Shown here one piece after another: positions 44,658 through 52,954 of a stretch of DNA of 64,000 nucleotides. The notes under the pieces are model-generated. The model was not told the DNA's origin and searched no databases. It saw only the letters and a list, made by a program, of their open reading frames with translations. Within the stretch, counting starts at the first letter, position 1, and every line of letters starts with the position of its first letter. The position numbers were made by a program, and so were the translations under genes. Source of the stretch: an uncultured beta proteobacterium (lineage in GTDB: Bacteria; Pseudomonadota; Gammaproteobacteria; Burkholderiales; SG8-39); NCBI GenBank assembly GCA_902826155.1, contig CADEDU010000012.1, positions 56,041-120,040 on the forward strand, in the 5' to 3' direction.

Positions 44658-45644
44658 ATGCCTTCCATACCGACTCGCCGTGTTCTACTCGTCGCGCTTG
44701 CCGCCATCGGTGTAAGCGCGACCGCGCAGCAGACCGAACGCGGCACACCCCCTGCGGGGCCATCGGGAAATACGCCCGAGGCGAGCCTGCGCGTCAAACA
44801 AGAAGAGGCCGCCCCGCGCGCGGTGCCAGACAGCGCCACGATGCTCCGCCAGGTGGCGAACGATGCGAAGGCGATGGTGCTCACGCCGGCGGACCAGATC
44901 AATCCGTTCACCGGCAACCCGGCCGCGTTCGAAGAGGGCGCGCGCGAGCTCAAGCTCCAGCAGCAGCGCACGCGCATCCTCGAGCAGCGCCTGCAGCAAG
45001 CGCGCGCGTTGTCCGAGATCGGCAAGCTCTCGGTCGAGCCGAGCGTGCCGTCTCCGGGCGGATTCATTGCGCACGCTCCAGCGATCACGCCTGGGGCGGG
45101 GTTCTTCGCATCGGTGGGTATTCACGGTCCCAGCAGTGCGATCGCTCCGAGCGCACCACACGGCGCGACCGCGCAATCGCCATCGAGTGCACCGAGCACA
45201 CGTCCGATCCGCAAACCTGCTGCCAGGCCTGCCGCGCCACCCCCCGCCGCGTCCGTGCCAGCCGCACCCGTTACGCCGTCGCTGGTGGGCATCGCGACGA
45301 TCGACGGCAAGCGCTACGCCATCTTCGAACGCGACGGGCGCCCGAGCATCGTGCCGGAAAACGGGCGAGGCGAGGGGGTCGAAGTCGGACGCATTCGCGG
45401 CAGCGAGGTCCAGGTCAATGGCCAGTCGCGCCAGTTGCGAGTTGGGGAACAAGAAGTGCAGATCGGCCCCGTACAAGTCGAGCCGCCGGTGCAACGTCCC
45501 ACCAGTTCGGCGGGGGCGATACCCGGCGCAAGTGACCCGGTGCTCGACATGCAAGCGCTCCGTCTACCTGCGGTGCCAGCGCGGCCGTTGAGTGGGCCGC
45601 AAGCCTTTGCGCCGGGCGCGGCAACGCTCGGCGTAGCGCGTTAG
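44658..45644 (+). CDS. PilP-type pilus assembly protein
   Basis: A 328-residue exported protein: signal segment at residues ~7-24 (ending 'VSATAQQ'), a coiled-coil ('LKLQQQRTRILEQRLQQARA') and a Pro/Ala-rich linker, then a C-terminal PilP/GspC-like homology region domain ('LVGIATIDGKRYAIFERDGR', 'VQVNGQSRQLRVGEQEVQIG'). PilP/GspC-type proteins connect the inner-membrane platform and the outer-membrane secretin. It is located after the minor pilins, unlike R64 where PilP is next to PilO. Confidence 0.78.
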   Translation: MPSIPTRRVLLVALAAIGVSATAQQTERGTPPAGPSGNTPEASLRVKQEEAAPRAVPDSATMLRQVANDAKAMVLTPADQINPFTGNPAAFEEGARELKLQQQRTRILEQRLQQARALSEIGKLSVEPSVPSPGGFIAHAPAITPGAGFFASVGIHGPSSAIAPSAPHGATAQSPSSAPSTRPIRKPAARPAAPPPAASVPAAPVTPSLVGIATIDGKRYAIFERDGRPSIVPENGRGEGVEVGRIRGSEVQVNGQSRQLRVGEQEVQIGPVQVEPPVQRPTSSAGAIPGASDPVLDMQALRLPAVPARPLSGPQAFAPGAATLGVAR

Positions 45645-45679
45645 CACGCGCCGGTTTCAAGCGCGTTGATAGATAACCG

Positions 45680-47512
45680 ATGCCGATCAGACACCAGCGG
45701 CTACGACGGTTGTTCGGCGCGATTGTGCTATTCACCATCATCAACATCGCGAGCGCGGCCGACCAAGTGCTGGTCGTCACGCAAACGATCACCGGCCCGC
45801 GCGAAGGGTTGGTCTCGACCTTAGTTGCGCGGGTGAGCTCGGTGCTGCCGACCCGGCGCGAAGTCACGCTCGCCATGGATGGCCGGCCGCTTGCCGACGG
45901 CGCCGGAATCACACCGCTTGGCGCGCGCGACTACGGAACGTGGCTCACCAGCGGACAGCTGCTCTCGGACGCTAAAACCCACCTATCTACTTCAGCGCCG
46001 GCATTCGCCGCCTCGATTCGTCGTGCCATGCAGGCCAGCGGTGTTGGCACTGCGCACTTCAGCCTGATGCAGCGTGTCGCGGTCGCCGGCACCGCCACAC
46101 CGCAATTCCTCGTGTGGTCGATGGTGGTGTATCGGAGCGAGCGGCCGGTGTTCGGCGATCCGCGCTTGGTCCCATCGATCGAGACGACCTTGCATGTCGT
46201 GCATACACCGGTGCGCGTGGCGGCGGGGTTGCCGGTGGGTTGGGCTTATCCGGACGCCGGCACCTTGCAATGGCGCATCCTCGATCGGCAGGGCGCGCCG
46301 CTCACCGGTTGGTCGAGCATCACCATCGGCAACACCTACGACGAGCCGGATGCGAGCAGCGGCGCAGTCGATCCGGATCACGGGCTCAAGTGCTTGCTCG
46401 GGTCGAACGCCAGCACAGCCTGCTCACGCGGGGTGGCTAACGTGGCGAGCTTGATGAATCAAACCGGGCATACGCGCGCGATCGTCGACTATCGACGCAC
46501 CTTGCAGCCGGCCTATGACCAGATCGAGTCGCCGCCGGGTAGCCGTCGCTTCGAACAAGTGGCAAGGGTCGCTGTTGCGGTGAGCCGTCGCGAGCTGGCG
46601 CCGAGTAGCTGCGGCGCGGGTGAATATCGCAACGAAGGTGCCTACGGGTTCGAGCTTGCAGAGCAAGTCGAGCGCTATGCAGCGCAGATCGACGGCTCGT
46701 ACTCGCTGATCGATCGCACCGCGCATCGATCGGTATCACCCAGCGTTCCGTTCAAGGTGGCCAAGCAGTTGAACGAGGACGCCACTGCGGCACAACTGGC
46801 TGACAAGTTGATCGATCCTGCCAATCCTGGCGGTGCGCTGATTGCCGCCAGCAGCGTTCGCGGACTAGTGGGGCTCGCACCGATCACCACCACCAAGGAA
46901 GGCGCGAGTGCGGCGGAAAGCTTCGTCATCGGCGACATCTTCCACGGCGCATGCGGGCGCGCGGTGCAACTGGCTGCTCGGTGCGGTGCCACCGGCCAGA
47001 TCGAATTGAGTCTCGGCATGAATCACGCGGTGCCCGGATGCAGCCCGCGCTCGATGAGCTTTAGCGAGCGTGCCGCGTTCACGCTCAAGCGTGGCGTCCC
47101 GGTTCGCAATCAGGTTGCCGCGTTCGAAGGCATGGGATCGGTGCCGTGGAGCTACGACGGTGATCGATCGGTGATCTTCCATGCGGTGCCGGTGGCAACG
47201 GACGCGGGGACGACCCTTGCGCCATCGGTGTTTGCGGCGCAGTTGTTCGCGCCGAATGTGGGTTATTACGTGAGGGAGAATTTCCCCAACGGAGGACCGC
47301 TCGATTTCTATCTCGAGCACGCCGGTTGCCCGAGCGGACAGATCGCGGGCTCGATGCTGAGGTTGGACCCATCGCAGTGCTACATGCCGGACGCAAGCGG
47401 CACGATGACCGGCTGCCAATTCATGCCGGGCGGCGATGGTGGATCGTTCGAGTCGTGTCAGCGGTATCGCGCAACGGGCCCTATCGCTCGCTTGGTTCAG
47501 AGTCTCCGATGA
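45680..47512 (+). CDS. Large exported protein, unknown, pilus-linked
   Basis: A 610-residue protein with a likely signal peptide (residues ~1-27, 'ALIVLFTII...ASAADQ'-type). The mature part has many scattered Cys (e.g. 'LKCLLGSNASTACSRG', 'CGAGEYR', 'ESCQRYR') and no domain I recognise. It is 35 bases after the PilP-like gene and overlaps the next gene's start (ATGA), so it belongs to the pilus transcript. Candidates are tip adhesin or mating-pair stabiliser; this is inferred from place only. Confidence 0.55.
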   Translation: MPIRHQRLRRLFGAIVLFTIINIASAADQVLVVTQTITGPREGLVSTLVARVSSVLPTRREVTLAMDGRPLADGAGITPLGARDYGTWLTSGQLLSDAKTHLSTSAPAFAASIRRAMQASGVGTAHFSLMQRVAVAGTATPQFLVWSMVVYRSERPVFGDPRLVPSIETTLHVVHTPVRVAAGLPVGWAYPDAGTLQWRILDRQGAPLTGWSSITIGNTYDEPDASSGAVDPDHGLKCLLGSNASTACSRGVANVASLMNQTGHTRAIVDYRRTLQPAYDQIESPPGSRRFEQVARVAVAVSRRELAPSSCGAGEYRNEGAYGFELAEQVERYAAQIDGSYSLIDRTAHRSVSPSVPFKVAKQLNEDATAAQLADKLIDPANPGGALIAASSVRGLVGLAPITTTKEGASAAESFVIGDIFHGACGRAVQLAARCGATGQIELSLGMNHAVPGCSPRSMSFSERAAFTLKRGVPVRNQVAAFEGMGSVPWSYDGDRSVIFHAVPVATDAGTTLAPSVFAAQLFAPNVGYYVRENFPNGGPLDFYLEHAGCPSGQIAGSMLRLDPSQCYMPDASGTMTGCQFMPGGDGGSFESCQRYRATGPIARLVQSLR

Positions 47513-48963
47513 GACGGCCGCCAAGCCTCCGAAGTGTTGTCGACTTGAAGAGCACGCTCGTCGCGATGGCACTCGCGCTGATGGTATTGACATCGATGAC
47601 GATCGAGGCCGCGCCGGGTCAGTTCAATCCGCGCTGGGTACCGGTACGCGTGCCGGCGGGCGCGGTGGTCGATGTCCCGACCGAGAACTGGACCAACATT
47701 GCGTCGATGGCCAACACGGGTGGCGGCATGCCCGATATTCGCCTCCTGCAGGGCCAGCGGTGGATCGTGTTCGGCCGCGACGAGATCGGCATGCTCGGCC
47801 TGGAATCGGTGCAGATGAGCGCGGCGATCAAGCAACTCGCCGCTCCCGTGGTGCAGGTGCTCGCGCATTACTCGGCGGAGAACGCACGGCTTCGCATTCA
47901 TCTCGTCCGCTTGGAGCGCCGACCCGATGGACGCGTGTATCTCTCCACGGGAGATTTCACGCCACATCACGGCGAGCTTTATCGCGCGTACCGGCAGTTC
48001 CTTACTCCAGCTGAGCGCGCGGCGGGGCGCGAAGGCTACAACCCGTTTCGCCGCTTCCGCGGCGCCAACGATGATCCGGTCTTCTACAACATTGCCCCGG
48101 ACGCAGCGCTGGTGGCGATCGGGCACGCCATGCGAATCCATCGCGCCGCCACGGCGTGGCTCGCCATGGCGCAGCAGCGGTTCGATGTGCGCACCGAATC
48201 ACGGGGCAATCTGTTTCGCCGGACGGTGACCACCATCGTAGAGGGCTACGTGCGCCCGCGCTGGTTTCTGGTTGCGCCGGTGCAGGTTTCCCCTGAAGGC
48301 GGCCTGTCGGCACAGATCTGCGTCGATCCGTCGCACGTCGTGCGCAACCCCGCGAACGGCGCCACCACGTGTGATGCCGCGGAGCATGTTGCGCATGCTG
48401 GTGTCGTCGCATCCGAATGGACGGGCGGCAATCTGCCTGAAGCGGAGCAGATGCTCGATCGCTGGGAGCAGACCGATCGGGGGTTCACCGTATTCACCTA
48501 CGCGCTGGCCGCCTCAGGCCTTCTCAATGCGTCGGCAACCAACAGCTACGCGCTGATTAATACGGTGTTCGGATCGGGCGGATCGCTCACGCAGGCACAG
48601 GACGGGTTTCTGGGCTCTACGGGCGATGGCCACCTGAGCGCGAGCGCGCCAGCGAGTGAACAGCAGCGGACGATGAATCGACGTGTGGCCGAACAACACA
48701 TCACGCCGACACCCGATGGCGGGCTGGCGCAGACGCGCCGGCTTTACACCGGCAATTGTGTGCGCTCTGCGTCGGGCGCTGCATGTATCGCAGCGGGTCA
48801 GGACCCCGGGATGGTGAGCCGCGTCGATGGCTACGCCGAACGGAGCACGTCGCCCGAGATCGCCGTGCGCTATCTCGCCTGTCGGGCAGCAGGCTGGCGG
48901 GGCGGGGCGTTGCAGCAGTGTGCTGCGCGATGGCGATCGCGAGTGGTCGGGGCGGCGCAGTGA
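47509..48963 (+). CDS. Second large exported protein, unknown
   Basis: A 484-residue protein with a signal peptide (about residues 14-37, 'LVAMALALMVLTSMTIEA'). ATG 47509 overlaps the previous stop; a longer upstream frame lies inside the other gene, so it is rejected. It includes 'FGRDEIGMLGLESVQMSAAI', Cys in 'QICVDPS' and 'TCDAAEH', and a tail with 'YTGNCVRSASGAACIAAG' and 'RYLACRAAGWRGGALQQCAA'. No family is recognised. It ends the pilus operon. The two genes look like a co-evolving pair with exported Cys-rich products. Confidence 0.55.
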   Translation: MRRPPSLRSVVDLKSTLVAMALALMVLTSMTIEAAPGQFNPRWVPVRVPAGAVVDVPTENWTNIASMANTGGGMPDIRLLQGQRWIVFGRDEIGMLGLESVQMSAAIKQLAAPVVQVLAHYSAENARLRIHLVRLERRPDGRVYLSTGDFTPHHGELYRAYRQFLTPAERAAGREGYNPFRRFRGANDDPVFYNIAPDAALVAIGHAMRIHRAATAWLAMAQQRFDVRTESRGNLFRRTVTTIVEGYVRPRWFLVAPVQVSPEGGLSAQICVDPSHVVRNPANGATTCDAAEHVAHAGVVASEWTGGNLPEAEQMLDRWEQTDRGFTVFTYALAASGLLNASATNSYALINTVFGSGGSLTQAQDGFLGSTGDGHLSASAPASEQQRTMNRRVAEQHITPTPDGGLAQTRRLYTGNCVRSASGAACIAAGQDPGMVSRVDGYAERSTSPEIAVRYLACRAAGWRGGALQQCAARWRSRVVGAAQ

Positions 48964-49034
48964 CAGTCGCGACCCACTAGGCTAGGGAGCGAAGGCTCGT
49001 AGACGCGCCCTGGCGAGTCCCGGGCGTCCTTGCG

Positions 49035-49062
49035 GCTGAGGACGGTTCCCGGTCGCCTCAGC
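49035..49062 (+). terminator. Long stem-loop after the pilus operon
   Basis: GCTGAGGAC pairs with GTC...CCTCAGC across 49035-49062 (a 7-bp outer stem GCTGAGG/CCTCAGC with inner GAC/GTC). It lies 70 bases after the last exported-protein gene, with no T-tract. It may be a terminator of the pilus operon or the terminal hairpin of the IS91 remnant that follows. Confidence 0.45.
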
Positions 49063-49472
49063 AACGGATTATGACGTGACGACATCCAGACGGCGGCCAG
49101 AACCGGTTGCGTCCATGATACTGTACAAATATCAGGGAGGAAGGGTGCCGATCGACCATGGCCCAAGCGCTGCCGCGCGCACCGGTGCCGAACGCCGTTC
49201 ACTACGAGCGCCGCCGCCCCGAGCAGACCATCCTGTATCAGCTGGTGCAAGAGCACCTGGAGAGCTTCCTCGCGCAGGTCGAGACGAGCACCGGGGCACC
49301 CCTGCCGCAGTTCGTCAAGGACGAGTTCGACGCGTACCTGAAGTGCGGCATCCTCGCGCACGGCTTTCTGCGGTTGCGCTGTGCCACGTGTGCTCATGAG
49401 AAGCTGGTGGCGTTCTCGTGTAAGCGGGGCGGCGCATGGCGCAGACCGCCGCCCACTCCCTGAAGATCATTG

Positions 49473-49499
49473 CCTGTTCTGAGCTTCGTCGAAGGGCTG
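49473..49499 (+). repeat. REP-like 27-bp insertion (copy 1)
   Basis: CCTGTTCTGAGCTTCGTCGA with the following AGGGCTG is inserted in frame into the IS91 transposase C-terminus, adding CPELRRRAA between 'KIIA' and 'IEDP'. A near-identical copy is at 56685-56711 at the same place in another remnant. Confidence 0.8.
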
Positions 49500-49554
49500 C
49501 GATCGAGGATCCGGCAGCGATTGTTGCCATCCTCACGCATCTGAACCTGCCCAA

Positions 49555-49585
49555 GACGGGGACGGGGCCCTGTATTCCCTTCCTA
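49555..49585 (-). repeat. ~35-bp GC-rich repeat in IS91 remnant (copy 1, reverse orientation)
   Basis: The segment GACGGGGACGGGGCCCTGTA and its 3' continuation match the reverse complement of the repeats at 53129-53163 and 63273-63307 with a few changes. It interrupts the end of the transposase frame between 'LNLP' and 'APPRSPAR'. Confidence 0.65.
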
Positions 49586-49681
49586 CGCGCCCCGCCACGA
49601 TCCCCGGCGCGGAACCTGCCACTGTTCCAGGCGGCGCGGAAATCGCGCTCTGCGCAGTCGATCCCAATCGGTTCGAGCGCT

Positions 49682-49892
49682 CGGCCCAGGGTCAGGCTCG
49701 ACTCAAGTCCGGTCCGCTCAGGCAATTCGCGGCTGATTCGTACCGCTCTGTTCGCCCAATTCGTTCCTTAGCGCCTGCGTACCCGCCGATCGCTCTGCTC
49801 AAGGCACATCACCCCGGGCGTGCACGCGCCAATTGACCCCACGGCGCTCCGCATCTACGGGACTGACTCGAGGGAAACGGCGTTTGGAATTC
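49682..49892 (+). repeat. Direct repeat A, copy 1 (211 bp)
   Basis: Nearly identical to 50985-51195 in the same orientation, with scattered single-base differences. It begins at the end of the IS91 remnant and reads through a run of non-coding sequence. It lies immediately before repeat B copy 1. Confidence 0.85.
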
Positions 49893-49974
49893 CTATGCTC
49901 ACCGGCTACCCGCAATCGGTAGTGGGGCCCCGACATCCGGGCGAGCGGATCAGGAAAAGGAAAAGGAAAAGAAA

Positions 49975-49995
49975 CGGCCACCTGCAAGGTGGCCG
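49975..49995 (-). terminator. Terminator for small exported-peptide gene (copy 1)
   Basis: CGGCCACCT (49975-49983) pairs with AGGTGGCCG (49987-49995) over GCA. On the minus strand it is followed by a T-rich run (complement of the A-rich bases 49945-49974), so it terminates minus-strand transcripts. Confidence 0.8.
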
Positions 49996-50128
49996 CGCAA
50001 GCAAGGGAGGAGAAAAATGGAGAAGACGAAAGCTGAGGAAATGATAGTTCGGCAATGCTTGATTTCGGTTCAGGCGACTGCCCGCCAGACGACTCGCGCT
50101 GCGGAGCAACCGCCCGATCGGGACTTTA

Positions 50129-50254
50129 CTACGGGTTGTATTTGGTCAGAAATTCGTACGCGTCGCGCTGGTTCGATTGCGTGTCAGCGTTTTGGGCGAA
50201 AGCGACGTTCGACAGGGCGAAGGTGGACAGCACGATGGCGATGATGCGTTTCAT
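50129..50254 (-). CDS. Small exported peptide, copy 1 (41 aa)
   Basis: An ATG at 50254 with an AGGAG 8-12 bases upstream opens 41 codons. The product is a signal peptide ('MKRIIAIVLSTFALSNVAFA') followed by about 21 residues starting 'QNADTQSNQRDAYE'. A terminator 134 bases further on closes the unit. The peptide is in a duplicated block, and the second copy encodes nearly the same product, so this is likely a genuine gene rather than chance. Its function is unknown. It may be a small secreted or periplasmic peptide. Confidence 0.6.
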   Translation of the reverse strand: MKRIIAIVLSTFALSNVAFAQNADTQSNQRDAYEFLTKYNP

Positions 50255-50612
50255 TTGCGGCTCCTGGGTGAAGATACGAAGGTTGGTTTGTGTTGCGCTG
50301 AGCTTGCGGGGTTGCCGTTTGCTGCGCTCACGTTCATAAGTCGAACGAACCTGCCAAACCTTCACTTTCTCGGTATTCGTCCCGAGCCCGCTGCGAGAAC
50401 TACGGAGCCGGACCCGCGATCAGACTCCGATCCGGCGCCTTAGGCTGATCGGGCGTGCTTGCCCACCCCACCAACCGTGCGCTCTCAGGAATTTCTTGCC
50501 GACCTCGACTGGCTCGGACTCCAGTGACGTGGCGCAGGTCTACGCGATCGGATACCCGCATCCGTAGTGGCGCCCCGACGCCGGGCGCGCGGTTCAGAAA
50601 AAACAAGAGAAA

Positions 50613-50633
50613 CGGCCACCTGCAAGGTGGCCG
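50613..50633 (-). terminator. Terminator for small exported-peptide gene (copy 2)
   Basis: Same hairpin as at 49975-49995 (CGGCCACCT/AGGTGGCCG), with an A-rich stretch on the plus strand 5' to it, which is a U-run for minus-strand RNA. Confidence 0.75.
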
Positions 50634-50766
50634 CTCAAATAAAGGAGGAGAGAAATGCAGAGGACGAAAGCTGAGAAAGCGATAGTTCGGTGAGGCTTGA
50701 TCTCGGTTCAGGCGACTGCCCGCCAGACGACTCGCGCTGCGGAGCAACGGCCCGATCAAGACATGA

Positions 50767-50895
50767 TTACAGCGGGCTGTACTTGGTCAGAACTTCGTAC
50801 GCGTCGCGCTGGTTCGATTGCGTGTCAGCGTTTTGCGCGAAAGCGACGTTCGACAGGGCGAAGGTGGACAGCACGATGGCGATGATGCGTTTCAT
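50767..50895 (-). CDS. Small exported peptide, copy 2 (42 aa)
   Basis: The ATG at 50895 opens 42 codons; the product has the same signal peptide and differs from copy 1 in its last residues ('DAYEVLTKYSPL' against 'DAYEFLTKYNP'). The stop is shifted by one codon. It shares the AGGAG ribosome site and downstream hairpin of copy 1. Preservation of frame with changed tail residues suggests the frame is under some selection. Confidence 0.6.
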   Translation of the reverse strand: MKRIIAIVLSTFALSNVAFAQNADTQSNQRDAYEVLTKYSPL

Positions 50896-50984
50896 TTGCG
50901 GCTCCTGGGTGAAGATACGAAGGTTGGTTTGTGTTGCGCTGAGCTTGCGGGGTTGCCGTTTGCTGCGCTCACGTTCGTTAGTCG

Positions 50985-51195
50985 CGGCCGAGGGTCAGTT
51001 TCGACTCAAGTCCGGTCCACTCAGGCAATTCGCGGCTGATTCGTACCGCTCTCGTCGGCCAATTCGTTCCTTAGCGCCTGCGCACCCGCCGATCGCTCTG
51101 CTCAAGGCACATCACCCCGGGCGTGCACGCGCCAATTGACCCCACGGCGCTCCGAATCTACGGGATTGACTCGAGGGAAATGGCGTTTGAAATTC
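50985..51195 (+). repeat. Direct repeat A, copy 2 (211 bp)
   Basis: Counterpart of 49682-49892, same orientation and length. Confidence 0.85.
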
Positions 51196-51288
51196 ATAGC
51201 GCGGCCGCTGGCCGCAACCAAATGGATTCCCTCACAATCGCACGGATCTTGGAATCGATCCGTGAGCGGTACCGAGAGGGAGGCGACC

Positions 51289-51420
51289 ATGGAAGAGTTC
51301 GTCCGCAAGCACGAGGCGCACTACAGCCCGGAAGGCAATGGGGCACTTGCACGCTGTCTTGCGCCGCTGATCGTGCAGCTCCTGCCCGGGCTGGACAATT
51401 CGCGCGTCGAAACTCAGTGA
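51289..51420 (+). CDS. Possible small protein, unknown
   Basis: A 43-codon frame starting at ATG 51289 ('MEEFVRKHEAHYSPEGNGAL'), with GGGAGGC a few bases upstream. It ends exactly at the neighbouring gene's stop on the other strand. No family was recognised. The sequence could be a truncated gene end, so this is a low-confidence call. Confidence 0.35.
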   Translation: MEEFVRKHEAHYSPEGNGALARCLAPLIVQLLPGLDNSRVETQ

Positions 51421-52638
51421 TCAGTGAAGAACGACGAACTCGGCCTTGAGATTGAGGAAGTGGACCTGGGTGGCAATCTCATCGGCATAGGTGGGGTTGG
51501 TGCAGACGATCACGTCTGGCTTCAGTGAGGCCAGCTCTTCAGGGCTCACTACGCGCTGCCCGGTCTTGGGTAGATAGCGTCCTTGCCGCTCGACGTTCAC
51601 GTCAGCGACGACCTCCACCCAGTCCGCAGCTTCCTCGCAATTGGAAAGCAGGGAAATCGCGCGCATCCCCGCTGCCCACATGGCGACGCGCTTGTTCTCG
51701 CGCCGGTACTGCGCAAAACGTGTAGACCAGTCCTGCACGCGCGATTCGTAGTGGCGAGCGAAGTCAACGGTTTGTCGAGTCGTGGAGATGACATTCTCGC
51801 GTGTTTCGACTTCGTGCGCCTTAGGCGGCGTCTGCGCAGGCCTCGATTCGATGTCGAAGTGAGCACCGTCGAGCGCCGCGCGAATGTCTAAGACTTCAAA
51901 ATCGCACTCTCTAAACAGACGGGCCAGGGAACTCGCAGTGAAGAAGCAGCCGGCTTCGTACATCACGTACCACACGACTTTCGAATCGAACGCCAGGCTA
52001 CTGTTTGAGGTGTGAAAATGGACGATCGTATCGAGGTGTGATCCGAGTGCGTTGCGCACCGACCGGAGAAACTCGCGCGGCGCAGGGATGTATTGAAGGC
52101 AGCCGCGACACACGACCAGGTCAGGCCGAAGCGCAGAAGCGGTGGAATCGTAGTAAGCGCGGTGAATCTCGAGCCGATCACTCTCGGCCTGCGACAGGCC
52201 CGGATCGATGAAGGTGGGATCGAAGCCGATGGCGCGTCCGATGCCGTTGTCCAGCATCATGCGTAGAAAATCACCCTTGCCGCAGGCGATTTCGAGAGCG
52301 GTCTTGCCTTCCAACCCGAAGCGCTGCTTCAACCTGGCGACTGTGTCGGCCGCATACTTGCGGTATGTCGGCGAATAGAACTGCGAGAGGTTGTATTCGG
52401 GCTCGAAACCGACCAGATCGGGCTCGAAGCAGCTGTTCCAGATGTGGCCGCAGTCGTGGCAATTGCAGAGGGCTATGTCAGCCAATGGTGAGTGGAGTGC
52501 CTGCTCACGGGTCGGAGCCAAGTAGCCGCATCGCGTGGGTTGATCGCGGCGACGAAAGAACTCGGCGACGTCAACGCCCTGGCACACCGGGCAGGCTAAC
52601 GAGTCAGCATCAAGCGTTCGAGCGTCATTGACGGCCAT
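51421..52638 (-). CDS. Class I SAM-dependent C-methyltransferase (zinc-binding N-terminal domain)
   Basis: A 405-residue protein in the NDP-hexose C-methyltransferase architecture: a zinc-binding N-domain with 'LACPVCQG' and 'ALCNCHDCGHIWNS' cysteines, a SAM-binding Rossmann domain with 'ALEIACGKGDFLRMML' (motif I) and 'VVCRGCLQYIP', then a C-terminal third with 'VAMWAAGMRAISLLSN'. These enzymes methylate sugar nucleotides or related small molecules. It sits alone among IS remnants with a perfect palindrome upstream, so it appears to be a surviving single gene of a lost cluster. The stop meets the plus-strand frame end-to-end. Confidence 0.85.
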   Translation of the reverse strand: MAVNDARTLDADSLACPVCQGVDVAEFFRRRDQPTRCGYLAPTREQALHSPLADIALCNCHDCGHIWNSCFEPDLVGFEPEYNLSQFYSPTYRKYAADTVARLKQRFGLEGKTALEIACGKGDFLRMMLDNGIGRAIGFDPTFIDPGLSQAESDRLEIHRAYYDSTASALRPDLVVCRGCLQYIPAPREFLRSVRNALGSHLDTIVHFHTSNSSLAFDSKVVWYVMYEAGCFFTASSLARLFRECDFEVLDIRAALDGAHFDIESRPAQTPPKAHEVETRENVISTTRQTVDFARHYESRVQDWSTRFAQYRRENKRVAMWAAGMRAISLLSNCEEAADWVEVVADVNVERQGRYLPKTGQRVVSPEELASLKPDVIVCTNPTYADEIATQVHFLNLKAEFVVLH

Positions 52639-52708
52639 GGCTCCTCCCTCCGATGAATCGCCTGTCGCCTGCGCACCACCCAGGTACTTAGGGCGTTTAG
52701 TATTTATT

Positions 52709-52726
52709 TTGGAAACGCGTTTCCAA
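52709..52726 (-). promoter_or_regulatory. LacI/GalR-type operator upstream of the C-methyltransferase
   Basis: TTGGAAACGCGTTTCCAA is a perfect 18-bp palindrome with a central CG, the shape bound by LacI-family repressors. On the minus strand TTGGAA and AATACT could serve as -35 and -10 boxes about 16-17 bases apart, so the operator would overlap the promoter. No LacI gene is visible nearby. Confidence 0.6.
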
Positions 52727-52954
52727 CTTCATACGCTTCTGCTGTGATCGTGTCTATCGTCGCGCGTGACCGGCCGAGGCCGCGCAACGATTTGTTGCAG
52801 GACCCAGACTTACTGCGCTGCGATTTCCCGGCACGACGTTTCGGCAATCACGATCAATGCCCACGCTTCCGAGGTGGCATCCCGCACCTTCGACGGCAGC
52901 AGCGAGTGCTCGAGATCACCCATGAGGAGATCGGCGCCCGCATGCCGATCGTGC

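Larger units (their letters stand above)
9889..48963. mobile_element. Putative integrated conjugative/pilus-bearing genomic element at the tRNA (right boundary unknown)
   Basis: Gene content changes sharply after the tRNA 3' end: AlpA regulator, SSB, RecE-like nuclease, RecT, DUF932, toxin-antitoxin, restriction operon, primase, TraU-like protein, lytic transglycosylase, HD membrane protein and a type IVB pilus operon, nearly all on the plus strand. This is the cargo and transfer content of integrative elements. No integrase, VirB4-type ATPase, coupling protein or repeat of the tRNA 3' end was found in the window. The end at 48963 is only the last pilus-linked gene; the true boundary may lie in or beyond the IS-rich region. 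Confidence 0.65.
49158..49660 (+). pseudogene. IS91-family transposase remnant, N-terminal and C-terminal pieces joined
   Basis: The 49158 frame is the N-terminal zinc-binding domain: 'ERRRPEQTILYQLVQEHLES', 'LKCGILAHGFLRLRCATCAH', 'VAFSCKRGG'. About 10 codons later it goes into another frame that continues as the extreme C-terminus ('MAQTAAHSLKIIA', 'AIEDPAAIVAILTHL', 'APPRSPARNLPLFQAA'). The catalytic core (about 250 codons) is deleted. The remnant also carries two insertions: a 27-bp repeat at 49473 and a ~31-bp repeat at 49555. It cannot encode an active transposase. Confidence 0.85.
49906..50343 (+). repeat. Direct repeat B, copy 1 (about 435 bp)
   Basis: Nearly identical to 50552-50983 in the same orientation. 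It contains a minus-strand small exported-peptide gene and a minus-strand terminator hairpin. Confidence 0.85.
50552..50983 (+). repeat. Direct repeat B, copy 2
   Basis: Counterpart of 49906-50343. It is placed directly before repeat A copy 2 with almost no gap, whereas copy 1 of B comes directly after copy 1 of A. The 208-bp segment between the B copies (50344-50551) is not repeated and has no gene. Confidence 0.85.

Noticed and set aside
43692..45680. A PilV shufflon downstream of the minor pilin genes
   Set aside because: No repeated inverted recombination sites or alternative C-terminal segments were seen, and no shufflon recombinase is present.
9889..49100. A second copy of the tRNA 3' end as an attR site
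   Set aside because: I scanned for the terminal CCAACACGGCCCA sequence and did not find a repeat; the right end is probably outside the window or lost.
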